This document shows positions 28,543 through 36,288 of a stretch of 64,000 bases of DNA, one piece after another (position 1 is the stretch's first letter; the number at the start of each line of letters is the position of its first letter). Source of the stretch: JAWXBM01 sp964470455 (GTDB taxonomy: Bacteria; Pseudomonadota; Gammaproteobacteria; Xanthomonadales; SZUA-36). Location: positions 8,064 to 72,063 of the forward strand of contig CAYYCX010000011.1 of NCBI GenBank assembly GCA_964470455.1, in the 5' to 3' direction. The position numbers were made by a program, and so were the translations under genes. The notes beneath the pieces were generated by a model. The model worked only from the letters and a program-made list of their open reading frames with translations, searched no databases and had not been told where the DNA came from.

Positions 28543-29912
28543 TGAAAACTTTCAACAAGATCATCATTGCCAGCTGCCTCGCTTTCGGCCTGGCTTCACC
28601 CTCGTTCGCCGCGGAAGCGGTTTCACTGGATGAACTGCTGAACCTGGTCAAACAGGGTCGCGTGAAAGATGCAGCCGCCAACAAGGCGCGCATCGACGAG
28701 TTCCAGAGAGAGCGCTCCCAGCAGCAGCAGGCCCTGGCCAACATCAAGGCAGAGCGCACCCGCGAAGAAGCCCGTTCGGTAACCCTGGAAGAGACATTCG
28801 CCGTCAACGATGAAGAAATCATCGTGCTGGAGCGTGCGTTGCAGGAACGTCTGGGCGACCTGAAAGAACTGTTTGGCGTACTGCAGCAGGCTGCTGGTGA
28901 CGCCCGCGGAAACTTCGACTCTTCGGTTACCCAGGTGCAGTTTCCGGATCGCTCCGAGTGGCTGACCACCTTCGCTCAGAAGATGGGCTCCACCAACCGC
29001 ATGCCTACCCTGGCTGAAATCGAACGCCTGTGGTTTGAACTGCAGCGTGAAATGACCGAGTCCGCCAAGGTTTCCAAATTCACCACGGCAGTCGTGAACG
29101 CCAATGGCGAAGAGGAACAGCGTGAAGTGGTGCGCGTCGGCCTGTTCAACGTGATCTCCGGTGACAAGTACCTCGAATACGTTCCCGAATCCGGCCGCCT
29201 GGTAGAACTGCAACGGCAGCCGGCCGCCCGCTACACCAGCCGTGCGGAAGACCTGGCCAATGCCACTTCCGGCCTCCACCCTTTCTCAGTTGACCCGACC
29301 CGTGGCCAGTTGCTGGGGCTGCTGGTGCAGTCGCCCAGCCTGATGGAACGCATCGCCCAGGGCCAGGAAGTCGGTTACACCATTATCGTGCTTGGCCTGA
29401 TCGGCCTGGTCATCGCCATCTGGCGCCTGCTGAGCCTGACAGCCACCAGCGCGGCAGTCCGGTCGCAGTCCAAAAACCTCAACAACCCGGGCAACAACCC
29501 GCTGGGACGTGTGCTGAAGGTTGCGCATGACAGCCCGAACGTGGATGTGGAAAGCCTGGAACTGAAACTCGGCGAAGCCATCCTCAAGGAAACGCCGAAG
29601 TTCAATGCCATGCTGCCGTTCCTGAAGATCATCGCGGTGGTTGCCCCACTGCTGGGTCTGCTGGGTACGGTGACCGGTATGATCATTACCTTCCAGGCCA
29701 TTACGTTGTACGGCGCGGGTGATCCCAAGCTGATGGCCGGTGGTATCTCTACCGCGCTGGTTACCACGGTATTGGGTCTGGTAGTTGCCATCCCGATGGT
29801 ATTCCTGCACACCCTGGTGGCCGGCCGCGCCAAGCGCCTGACCCAGATCCTGCAGGAAGAAGCTGCGGGCATGCTTTCGGAACGTGCGGAACAGCAGCTG
29901 ACCGGAGCGTAA
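28542..29912 (+). CDS. large MotA/TolQ/ExbB-type protein with periplasmic coiled coil (TtpC-like)
   Basis: 456 residues, about twice the length of ordinary ExbB. It has its own signal peptide, a long helical periplasmic region (about 30-260, with QRERSQQQQALANIKAERTR), one TM near 285-305, and a C-terminal TolQ/ExbB domain with LPFLKIIAVVAPLLGLLGTV and TALVTTVLGLVVAIP. This architecture matches TtpC, required by the Vibrio TonB2 system. It is thought to bridge the ExbB-ExbD motor to the periplasm. Confidence 0.9.
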   Translation: MKTFNKIIIASCLAFGLASPSFAAEAVSLDELLNLVKQGRVKDAAANKARIDEFQRERSQQQQALANIKAERTREEARSVTLEETFAVNDEEIIVLERALQERLGDLKELFGVLQQAAGDARGNFDSSVTQVQFPDRSEWLTTFAQKMGSTNRMPTLAEIERLWFELQREMTESAKVSKFTTAVVNANGEEEQREVVRVGLFNVISGDKYLEYVPESGRLVELQRQPAARYTSRAEDLANATSGLHPFSVDPTRGQLLGLLVQSPSLMERIAQGQEVGYTIIVLGLIGLVIAIWRLLSLTATSAAVRSQSKNLNNPGNNPLGRVLKVAHDSPNVDVESLELKLGEAILKETPKFNAMLPFLKIIAVVAPLLGLLGTVTGMIITFQAITLYGAGDPKLMAGGISTALVTTVLGLVVAIPMVFLHTLVAGRAKRLTQILQEEAAGMLSERAEQQLTGA

Positions 29913-29918
29913 GCACGC

Positions 29919-30458
29919 ATGGATACACTGTATTACTACCTGCCGTTCCTGGAGACCATCCGCGACTTTTTTGAGTTGGGCGGGCCGGTTCTCAATGTGA
30001 TAGGCCTCCTCACGATGTTCATGTGGATGCTGATCATTGAAAGGCTGGTGTTCATGCGTACCGGCTACAAGCGTCTGGTCAGGAATGCCCTGGGGATCTG
30101 GGACAAGCGCTCGGACAAATCGTCCTGGAAAGCTCACCAGATTCGCGGTCGCATCATTTCCCAGGTAGCCGCTTCGGCTGAGAAACACCTGGGATTGATC
30201 CAGACGTGTGTAGCGCTGTGCCCCTTGCTGGGCCTGCTCGGAACCGTAACCGGCATGATCGAGGTATTCGAGGTCATGGCGATTTCCGGTTCTGGCAACC
30301 CCCGCTCCATGGCTTCCGGTGTATCCAAGGCAACCGTTCCCACGATGTCGGGAATGGTTGCTGCGCTCTCCGGCGTGGCCATGAGTGCGTATCTGAGCAA
30401 CAAAGCGCGACGTGAACGTGAAGCCTTGACCGACCATCTTGAAATTCATCATCAATGA
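29919..30458 (+). CDS. exbB: ExbB-like proton channel subunit
   Basis: 179 residues with three TM helices and the MotA/TolQ/ExbB signature (CPLLGLLGTVTGMIEVFEVM, SKATVPTMSGMVAALSGVAM). It is shorter than classical ExbB, as in TonB2-type operons. Together with ExbD it should form the proton-driven stator that energises TonB. It starts 6 bases after the large ExbB-like gene and ends 60 bases before exbD. Confidence 0.92.
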   Translation: MDTLYYYLPFLETIRDFFELGGPVLNVIGLLTMFMWMLIIERLVFMRTGYKRLVRNALGIWDKRSDKSSWKAHQIRGRIISQVAASAEKHLGLIQTCVALCPLLGLLGTVTGMIEVFEVMAISGSGNPRSMASGVSKATVPTMSGMVAALSGVAMSAYLSNKARREREALTDHLEIHHQ

Positions 30459-30518
30459 ATGGGCAGTGAGCGGGAACTTATTTCCCGCCACTGAATCGAC
30501 ACACTAGGAGATTTGAAT

Positions 30519-30923
30519 ATGCGGCAGCAATTTGCCCAGATTGAAGAGGAAGAATCCAACATCGACATCACGCCGATGCTGGACGTGGTTTTCATCATGC
30601 TGATCTTCTTCATCGTTACCGCCACTTTCATCAAGGAAGCCGGTATCGAAGTAAACCGCCCGGATGCAGCCACTGCGGTGAAGCAGGAAAAGGCCAACAT
30701 CCTGGTTGCGATCGGCCCCAACAACGACATCTGGATTGACCGTCGCCAGGTAGACGTTCGTTCAGTACGCCCGAACATCGAACGACTGCACGCCGAAAAC
30801 CCGCAGGGTTCGGTGGTCATCCAGGCTGACAAGGAATCCAAGACGGACACCCTGATACAGGTGATGGACGCGGCCCGGTCCGCTGGCGTCTATAACGTTT
30901 CCATTGCCGCCCAGGAACCCTGA
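30519..30923 (+). CDS. exbD: biopolymer transport protein ExbD
   Basis: 134 residues, single N-terminal TM. The block IDITPMLDVVFIMLIFFIVT contains the essential membrane aspartate (D22). The periplasmic part follows the ExbD/TolR fold. The ATG at 30519 has TAGGAG at 30505-30510; an upstream TTG at 30513 is in frame but too close to it. Confidence 0.95.
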   Translation: MRQQFAQIEEEESNIDITPMLDVVFIMLIFFIVTATFIKEAGIEVNRPDAATAVKQEKANILVAIGPNNDIWIDRRQVDVRSVRPNIERLHAENPQGSVVIQADKESKTDTLIQVMDAARSAGVYNVSIAAQEP

Positions 30924-30933
30924 GAGACTATCG

Positions 30934-31590
30934 ATGGCAGCTACCATTCTTGATTCACTGACGCTCAATAAATCAGGCCACTATTCACGCCTGGCTATTG
31001 GTGCCGTACTGGCAGTGGCTATTACCGCCGGACTGTTCTGGACCATGTCCTACCTGATCGAGTCCGCCGACCGCTCGCTTGACGAATCAGGCCTGACCAA
31101 CATCGTTGATTTCGTTCGTCTCAAACGCGACGAAAGCATTGAGCGCAGGCAGATCAAACCCGAGAAGCCACCACCGCCGGAAGCCCCACCACCACAGCCG
31201 CCTACTCCGCAGCTGGACAACCTGAACCCGAATGCCGAGAAAATCGCCATCTCAGCCGTACCGGTTGAAACCGACATCGAAATGTCGGGCGGCTTCAACC
31301 TGGGTGTAGGCGAAGGCGATTACCTGCCGATCGTGAAAGTGGCGCCGATTTACCCGCAACGTGCCCTGTCGCGCGGTATCGAGGGCTATTGCGTGGTGCA
31401 GTACACGGTGACCCGACAGGGAACCATCGCCAACCCGTTCGTGGTGGAAGACCAGTGCACCAGTTCGTTGTTCCACAGCGCTTCCGTGGCTGCGGCCCTC
31501 AAGTTCAAGTACAAGCCGCGTGTAGTGGATGGCCAGGCCATCGAGGTACCCGGCGTACAGAACAAATTCACCTATGAAATCGAAGAGTAG
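30934..31590 (+). CDS. tonB: energy transducer TonB
   Basis: 218 residues: one N-terminal TM (about 20-42), a proline-rich linker (KPEKPPPPEAPPPQPPTPQL) and a C-terminal TonB domain beginning near VKVAPIYPQRALSRGIEGYC. The short linker is typical of TonB2-like proteins. It transmits proton-motive force from ExbBD to outer-membrane receptors, such as the TonB-dependent receptor at 59.4-61.7 kb. ATG at 30934 chosen; the frame is open from 30904. Confidence 0.94.
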   Translation: MAATILDSLTLNKSGHYSRLAIGAVLAVAITAGLFWTMSYLIESADRSLDESGLTNIVDFVRLKRDESIERRQIKPEKPPPPEAPPPQPPTPQLDNLNPNAEKIAISAVPVETDIEMSGGFNLGVGEGDYLPIVKVAPIYPQRALSRGIEGYCVVQYTVTRQGTIANPFVVEDQCTSSLFHSASVAAALKFKYKPRVVDGQAIEVPGVQNKFTYEIEE

Positions 31591-31621
31591 GGTTGCAACA
31601 GACCGTATGGAAAGAAACCGA

Positions 31622-32941
31622 ATGAAGCGTATTTCACTGGCCATCGCCGGCAGCCTGCTGGCGATGGGTTTGGCAACTTCCTTGCCTGCCCAGGAAGAGC
31701 AGAAGGAACGCGAAACGAAGCAGACCGTGGCGATGAGCCAGCAGGTTTACGAGAAGCTGACTGCCATCCAGGAGGCGGTGGAAGCGAAAGATTACGCGGG
31801 TGCCGAAACCCTGCTGCGGGAATTGCGGGCGAACGAAAAACTCAGCCCCTATGAGCGGGCCCAGGTATGGAACCTGAGCGGCTACTCCTACTACCTGCAG
31901 GAGAAGTACAAGGAAGCCATCAATGCCTATGAAACGGTATTGAAGCAACCTGAACTGCCGGAAGCCCTGACGCTGACCACGCTGAAGACCATGGCGCAGC
32001 TGCAGTTCACCATCGAAGACTACACCACCGCCCTGGCGACCGTACGCCGGCTGATGGCGGCAGTGCCCGAGCCCAGCGCCGATGTCTATATGCTGGAAGG
32101 ACAGGCGCTGTTCCAGCTGAACCGCTACGAAGAGGCGCTGAAACCCATCAAGACCGCGGTGGACATGTATCGCGCGCAAGGTGAAATTCCCAAGGAAAAC
32201 TGGCTGTTACTGTTGCGTGTCTGCTACTTCGAGCTGAAGGACTACAAGAACATGCTGGAGGTGGTGAAGGAACTGGTGCAGTACTATCCGAAAGACACCT
32301 ACATCCTTACCCTGGCCGGCGTTTACAGCGAATTGGGCGACACCAAGAAGCAGCTGGCGCTGACCGAAGTACTGTATGAGAAAGGCCTGCTGAACACCAA
32401 CGGGCACATTACCAACCTGGCCAACCTGTACCTGTTGCACGGCCTGCCCTACAAGGCGGCCGAAGTGCTGGAAAAAGGCATGAATGCCGACATCGTCGAG
32501 GAAAACGACCGCAACCTGCGGTTGATGTCACAAGCCTGGTACCAGGCGCGTGAAGACGAGAAAGCCATTCCGCCCATGGCCCGCGCGGCACAGATGACCA
32601 AAGACGGTGAGTTGTACGTCCGTCTGGCCCAGGCCCATATCAATCTGGAACAGTGGGATGACGCCGTTGCCGCGGTCAATAGTGCCTTGAGCGCCGGTGG
32701 CCTGAAACGCACCGACCAAGCCTACATAATGATGGGCATGGCCTACTTCAACCAGAAGCGCCTGGAACAGGCCCGTGACGCATTCCAGAAAGCCAGCCGC
32801 GACCAGCGTTCCGCCAAGGCCGCCGAGCAGTGGATTGCCTATGTGGACAGCGAAGTGCGCCGCAAGGAACTGATGGACCAGGATGTGGAATACAAACAGC
32901 GTGACCGCGATGCCATGCTGGATGCATTGCCGCAGAACTGA
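31622..32941 (+). CDS. periplasmic TPR protein of the TonB operon
   Basis: 439 residues with a signal peptide ending at ATSLPAQEE and many tetratricopeptide repeats through the length of the protein (SGYSYYLQEKYKEAINAYET, MMGMAYFNQKRLEQARDAFQ). A TPR protein is the last member of most TonB2/TtpC operons, where it is thought to stabilise the complex. ATG at 31622 with GGAAAG upstream; 31607 is an alternative. A strong terminator follows. Confidence 0.88.
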   Translation: MKRISLAIAGSLLAMGLATSLPAQEEQKERETKQTVAMSQQVYEKLTAIQEAVEAKDYAGAETLLRELRANEKLSPYERAQVWNLSGYSYYLQEKYKEAINAYETVLKQPELPEALTLTTLKTMAQLQFTIEDYTTALATVRRLMAAVPEPSADVYMLEGQALFQLNRYEEALKPIKTAVDMYRAQGEIPKENWLLLLRVCYFELKDYKNMLEVVKELVQYYPKDTYILTLAGVYSELGDTKKQLALTEVLYEKGLLNTNGHITNLANLYLLHGLPYKAAEVLEKGMNADIVEENDRNLRLMSQAWYQAREDEKAIPPMARAAQMTKDGELYVRLAQAHINLEQWDDAVAAVNSALSAGGLKRTDQAYIMMGMAYFNQKRLEQARDAFQKASRDQRSAKAAEQWIAYVDSEVRRKELMDQDVEYKQRDRDAMLDALPQN

Positions 32942-32963
32942 TCCAGTCAACTGCAAGCCTTTG

Positions 32964-32994
32964 AAAAACCCGGCCCTGGCGCCGGGTTTTTTTT
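32964..32994 (+). terminator. intrinsic terminator of the TonB operon
   Basis: AAAACCCGGC at 32964-32973 pairs with GCCGGGTTTT at 32981-32990, extended by four more T. It lies 22 bases after the TPR stop codon and cleanly separates the TonB operon from the VWA gene group. Confidence 0.88.
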
Positions 32995-33029
32995 GCCAGC
33001 TCGGGTTCCAGCTTCGGGGCCCAGATTCA

Positions 33030-33102
33030 GAGTCAGAGGCAAGGGACAGAGCAGAATCTCCATTATTCAAACCACTTTCTGTCCTACTCTGTCTCTTGAC
33101 TC
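33030..33102. repeat. imperfect inverted repeat upstream of the VWA operon
   Basis: GAGTCAGAGGCAAGGGACAG... at 33030-33054 is matched in inverted form by CTACTCTGTCTCTTGACTC at 33084-33102, with a four-base gap in the pairing. Elements with GGGACAG ends of this style resemble REP/RAYT-associated repeats. It fills most of the 200-bp gap ahead of the first VWA gene. Confidence 0.55.
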
Positions 33103-33141
33103 CGGCCCACCAATGCATAGACGCAGGCTAAACTAGGCACC

Positions 33142-34065
33142 ATGCGCAGCCCCAATCGCGATACATCCGTGTTCAGCACTTCGGCCATCGACCTGTTCGC
33201 CTCGGCCCTGGGGGCATTCATCCTGCTGGTGATGATCCTGTTTCCCTATTACCGCAATGCCGGCAGCGCGGATTCCTGGGCGGAGGTGGAAGACCTGATG
33301 CAGCAGCGCCGCCTGGCGCGTGGCGAGATAGAGAACCTGCTGGCCGACAATGAGCAGTCGCAGTCCGACCTGGAGCGATTGCAGCGCATCAATGCGGGTA
33401 TCGAGCAATCGCTGTCGCGCCTGCGCAAGGAACTACAGGACGCCAAAACGCAGGTGGCCGAAATCGAAGTGCCCGAGCCGGTGATCGAGGAAGTGCCCGA
33501 GCCCAGGCCGACCGCCATCGTCAATGGCGTTGAATTCTCGATACTGGGCCTGGCCACCGAAGCCAAGAGCTTTGTGATCGTGGTTGATATGTCCGGCAGC
33601 ATGATGTCGTATTCCGACCTGATGTTTTCCTCGGTGGTGGATATCCTGGCGCCGCTGAAGCCCGACAACAGCTTTGCCATCATCGGCTTCCAGGGAGCTC
33701 CGGCGCCATACATCCACACCTTCCCGCGCAGCAACCGGCTGGTGCAGGCTACGCCTGAAAACCTGCAGGCCGCCCGCGAGTACGCCAGTTCACTGTCACA
33801 GCGCTTCGCCGGTTCAACGCCGACCCACCAGGCACTGCTGGCCGCCCTGCAGTTTCCGGCGGAAGCCATCATCCTTCTGAGCGATGGGGAACCCGACAGT
33901 TCACCGGCCGGCATCATCAAGGACATCACCAGCCTGAACCGCTATGACCGCAAGGAAATCCACACCGTGGCCATCGGCGATTACACCGAGAACCGGGCGC
34001 TGGTACTGTTCCTGCAGACACTGGCGCGGCAGAACAATGGCGATTTCGTAGGCGTGTCGCGATGA
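33142..34065 (+). CDS. ExbD/MotB-like membrane-anchored VWA protein, intact MIDAS
   Basis: 307 residues. Residues 12-37 form one TM helix preceded by SAIDLFASALGAF, with Asp17 just inside the membrane segment, as in ExbD, TolR and MotB. Then comes a coiled coil (about 45-108), a PEP-rich linker (110-123) and a VWA domain (about 130-307). The metal-ion-dependent adhesion site is complete: D149-x-S151-x-S153, T226, D248. First gene of a same-strand run of seven; its stop overlaps the next start in ATGA. I read it as the ion-channel partner of the ExbB-like protein two genes on, with VWA replacing the usual periplasmic domain. That is inference. Confidence 0.85.
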   Translation: MRSPNRDTSVFSTSAIDLFASALGAFILLVMILFPYYRNAGSADSWAEVEDLMQQRRLARGEIENLLADNEQSQSDLERLQRINAGIEQSLSRLRKELQDAKTQVAEIEVPEPVIEEVPEPRPTAIVNGVEFSILGLATEAKSFVIVVDMSGSMMSYSDLMFSSVVDILAPLKPDNSFAIIGFQGAPAPYIHTFPRSNRLVQATPENLQAAREYASSLSQRFAGSTPTHQALLAALQFPAEAIILLSDGEPDSSPAGIIKDITSLNRYDRKEIHTVAIGDYTENRALVLFLQTLARQNNGDFVGVSR

Positions 34066-34997
34066 GACGGCAGCGCGCTCCCTTTGAAGTGTTTTCCCTG
34101 TCGGCCATCGACCTGTTCGCCTCGGCCATGGGCGCATTCGTGATCATGGCCATCATCCTGATGCCTGATTACCAGAAAGAGGTGCGTTCGGAGGGTGACC
34201 TGAAGTTTCTGGAAGAACTGGCCAGCAAAACCGAAGCCATCCTGCAGGAAAGCGAACTCGGCCGTAACGACATCCTCAAGGCCCTGCTGGCGGCGCAAAC
34301 CCGGCATGAGCAGTTACAGGCCGAGCAGGAACGCATTTCGGCTGAGATCCAGACCATCAATGCCGAGAAGCAGGCCAGCAAGGACCAGCCGCCTCCGCCC
34401 CCACCCGAGGAAGAGCCGATTCCCGAGCCCACCGGGCGCAACCAGGTGACTTTTCGCTTTCTTGGCCTGAAAACCGACCAGACACAGATCCTGTTCCTGG
34501 TGGACATGAACGCCTTTCTCGGTCGCCATGCCAAACTGGTAAAAGACACCGTCATCCGCGCCATGGATTCGCTGGATGACGGTTACCAGTTCGGCATTCT
34601 GGGCTTCCAGGAGCTGGATTCGGGACCCAATTTCGTCCGCTGGCCGCCCAAGGGCCTGAGCGCCATGTCAAATAAAACGCGCGCCCAGGCCACCCGGTTC
34701 CTGGAAGGCATGCAGGATGATTTCAAGGGCACTTCACCGCTGTTGGCGGGTATCACCGAGGCATTGCGAAGCGATGCCCAGGCCATAGTCCTGTTCAGCG
34801 ACGGCCTGCCCAATCCCGCCTTCAACGATGGCCTGAATTCCAATCGCCTGGTACGTCGCATCATCCAGTTGAATTACGAACACAAGGAAATCCACGCCGT
34901 GACCATTGGCGATTACTACAAGTACCGCGGTACGGTAGAATTCATGGAGCGGCTGGCGGGCAACAACAACGGTGGCTTCCTGGCGGTGAGCGATTGA
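34062..34997 (+). CDS. ExbD/MotB-like membrane-anchored VWA paralog, degenerate MIDAS
   Basis: 311 residues, clearly a paralog of the preceding protein with the same layout: SAIDLFASAMGAF with Asp17, TM, coiled coil (45-105), proline-rich linker (109-123), VWA (about 128-311). The metal site is broken: D148-x-N150-x-F152 replaces DxSxS, although T224 and D247 remain. Both proteins end alike (IGDY, ...NNxGxFxxVS). The pair looks like an active/pseudo heterodimer. Translationally coupled to its partner by a 4-base overlap. Confidence 0.85.
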   Translation: MRRQRAPFEVFSLSAIDLFASAMGAFVIMAIILMPDYQKEVRSEGDLKFLEELASKTEAILQESELGRNDILKALLAAQTRHEQLQAEQERISAEIQTINAEKQASKDQPPPPPPEEEPIPEPTGRNQVTFRFLGLKTDQTQILFLVDMNAFLGRHAKLVKDTVIRAMDSLDDGYQFGILGFQELDSGPNFVRWPPKGLSAMSNKTRAQATRFLEGMQDDFKGTSPLLAGITEALRSDAQAIVLFSDGLPNPAFNDGLNSNRLVRRIIQLNYEHKEIHAVTIGDYYKYRGTVEFMERLAGNNNGGFLAVSD

Positions 34998-35051
34998 GCT
35001 CTGTAGCCAGAATCAAGCGCCAGGCCATGAAGCTTTTCATACCCAGGTTGA

Positions 35052-35103
35052 TTCTGGGACTTGACCGGGACTCCAGCGCTATTGACCCCAGAACTTTGAC
35101 CCC
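35052..35103. repeat. small repeat cluster between the VWA and FHA genes
   Basis: TTCTGGG at 35052-35058 is inverted as CCCAGAA at 35087-35093, and TTGACC recurs in direct orientation at 35061, 35083 and 35097. It occupies the 124-bp gap that divides the otherwise compact VWA-FHA operon. It resembles REP-type debris more than an operator, but three TTGACC copies could also bind a regulator. Confidence 0.5.
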
Positions 35104-35121
35104 ACAACCAAAGCAGCAACG

Positions 35122-35538
35122 ATGGTCACGATAGGACGCGACAGCAAGAACGATATTCCCCTGAGAGACGCCTCGGTTTCCGCTGAGCACGCCTGTATCG
35201 ATGCCATCAAGGGCAATCGCCTGCTGGTCCGCGACCTCGGTTCGCGTTCCGGCACTTTCCTGTTCCGGGATGACCAGTGGGTACAGGCCTTGAAAGTGCA
35301 ACTCGGGCCGCAGGATCGAATACGCTTCGGCAATTACGAAATGAGCTGGCAGGATCTTGCCAGGGCTTCGGCAGGCTTCGGCATGGGCCCGTCCGATGCC
35401 AACAGCCTGCGCAGCGCCGGGCTGGCTTTCGCCGGCAAACCCAGCGAAAAGCCGGTGTTTGAAAACCCCAAGCGCAATCCGGTGACGGGTGCGGTTGAAG
35501 AACGTGCCCCCAACCCGAATAACCCGAACCAGAAATGA
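35122..35538 (+). CDS. short FHA-domain protein
   Basis: 138 residues. The FHA phosphothreonine-binding motifs are all present within the first 90 residues: TIGRDSKNDI (conserved GR), SAEH (Ser/His), and DLGSRSGTFL. No signal peptide or TM, so cytosolic. The C-terminal 45 residues are low-complexity (GAVEERAPNPNNPNQK). Stop overlaps the next start by four bases. Expected to bind a phosphothreonine made by the kinase three genes downstream. Confidence 0.87.
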   Translation: MVTIGRDSKNDIPLRDASVSAEHACIDAIKGNRLLVRDLGSRSGTFLFRDDQWVQALKVQLGPQDRIRFGNYEMSWQDLARASAGFGMGPSDANSLRSAGLAFAGKPSEKPVFENPKRNPVTGAVEERAPNPNNPNQK

Positions 35539-36287
35539 CCCGCATCCGCATCATCACCTTCCTGGTATGTGCCTTGACCGCCATGTTGTTCGTAGCCTTC
35601 CTGGCGCGGTTCCTGCCGCTGGACTGGGCCAAGATCGTGCTCGACATCGAACGATCCACATGGCCTGTCACGGTGCAGACGGTGATGTGGGTGGTGTTTT
35701 TCATTGGCTTGGGCGAGCTGGCCATCCGCTGGTACTACGGCTGGCTGGAGGAGAACCAGATCGCCCGCAACTACCTGCCCGAGGACGAGGAAACCGTGCT
35801 GCGGCCGGGCGCGGACATGACACCCATTTACCAGAAGGTGCGGGCCAGCAAATACCGCGACATCTGTTTTGTGCCCAGGCTCATAGAGCGCTGCGTGCTG
35901 GGCTACAACCTCAGCCACTCGGCCGACCAGACCAACTCGCTGCTCAATTCCAGCCTGGAGTTGTACATCCATGAGATCGACCTGCGCTACAATATCATCC
36001 GCTACATCACCTGGCTGATTCCTTCCATGGGCTTTATCGGAACGGTCATTGGCATCATGCTGGCATTGAACTATGCCGGTGACCGCGCCAATGTGGAAAG
36101 CCCGGACATGCTGTTCCAGGTCACCGAACGCCTGGGTGTGGCCTTCAGCACCACGCTGGTCGCGCTGGTGATGGCGGCCATTCTGGTATTCATCCAGAGC
36201 ATCGTGCAGGCGCGCGAGGAACGCGCCCTGAACCGTGCCGGGCAGTATTGCCTGGACAACCTGATCAACCGCCTGTACTCGCACTGA
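35535..36287 (+). CDS. MotA/TolQ/ExbB-like channel protein
   Basis: 250 residues with about four hydrophobic segments. The diagnostic pair is IPSMGFIGTVIGIMLAL and VAFSTTLVALVMAAILVF, equivalent to the TolQ/ExbB pore helices, with the conserved Gly-Thr-Val and Thr. It differs clearly from the two ExbB proteins of the TonB operon. As the only ExbB-like protein in this operon it is the natural partner of the two VWA proteins that carry an ExbD-like TM. The following gene starts 1 base after its stop codon. Confidence 0.85.
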   Translation: MTRIRIITFLVCALTAMLFVAFLARFLPLDWAKIVLDIERSTWPVTVQTVMWVVFFIGLGELAIRWYYGWLEENQIARNYLPEDEETVLRPGADMTPIYQKVRASKYRDICFVPRLIERCVLGYNLSHSADQTNSLLNSSLELYIHEIDLRYNIIRYITWLIPSMGFIGTVIGIMLALNYAGDRANVESPDMLFQVTERLGVAFSTTLVALVMAAILVFIQSIVQAREERALNRAGQYCLDNLINRLYSH

Positions 36288-36288
36288 C

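Noticed and set aside
33142..36287. Zorya-type defence operon
   Set aside because: The ExbB-like and MotB-like pair recalls ZorA/ZorB, but there is no OmpA-like peptidoglycan-binding domain and no ZorC/ZorD/ZorE-type helicase or nuclease nearby.
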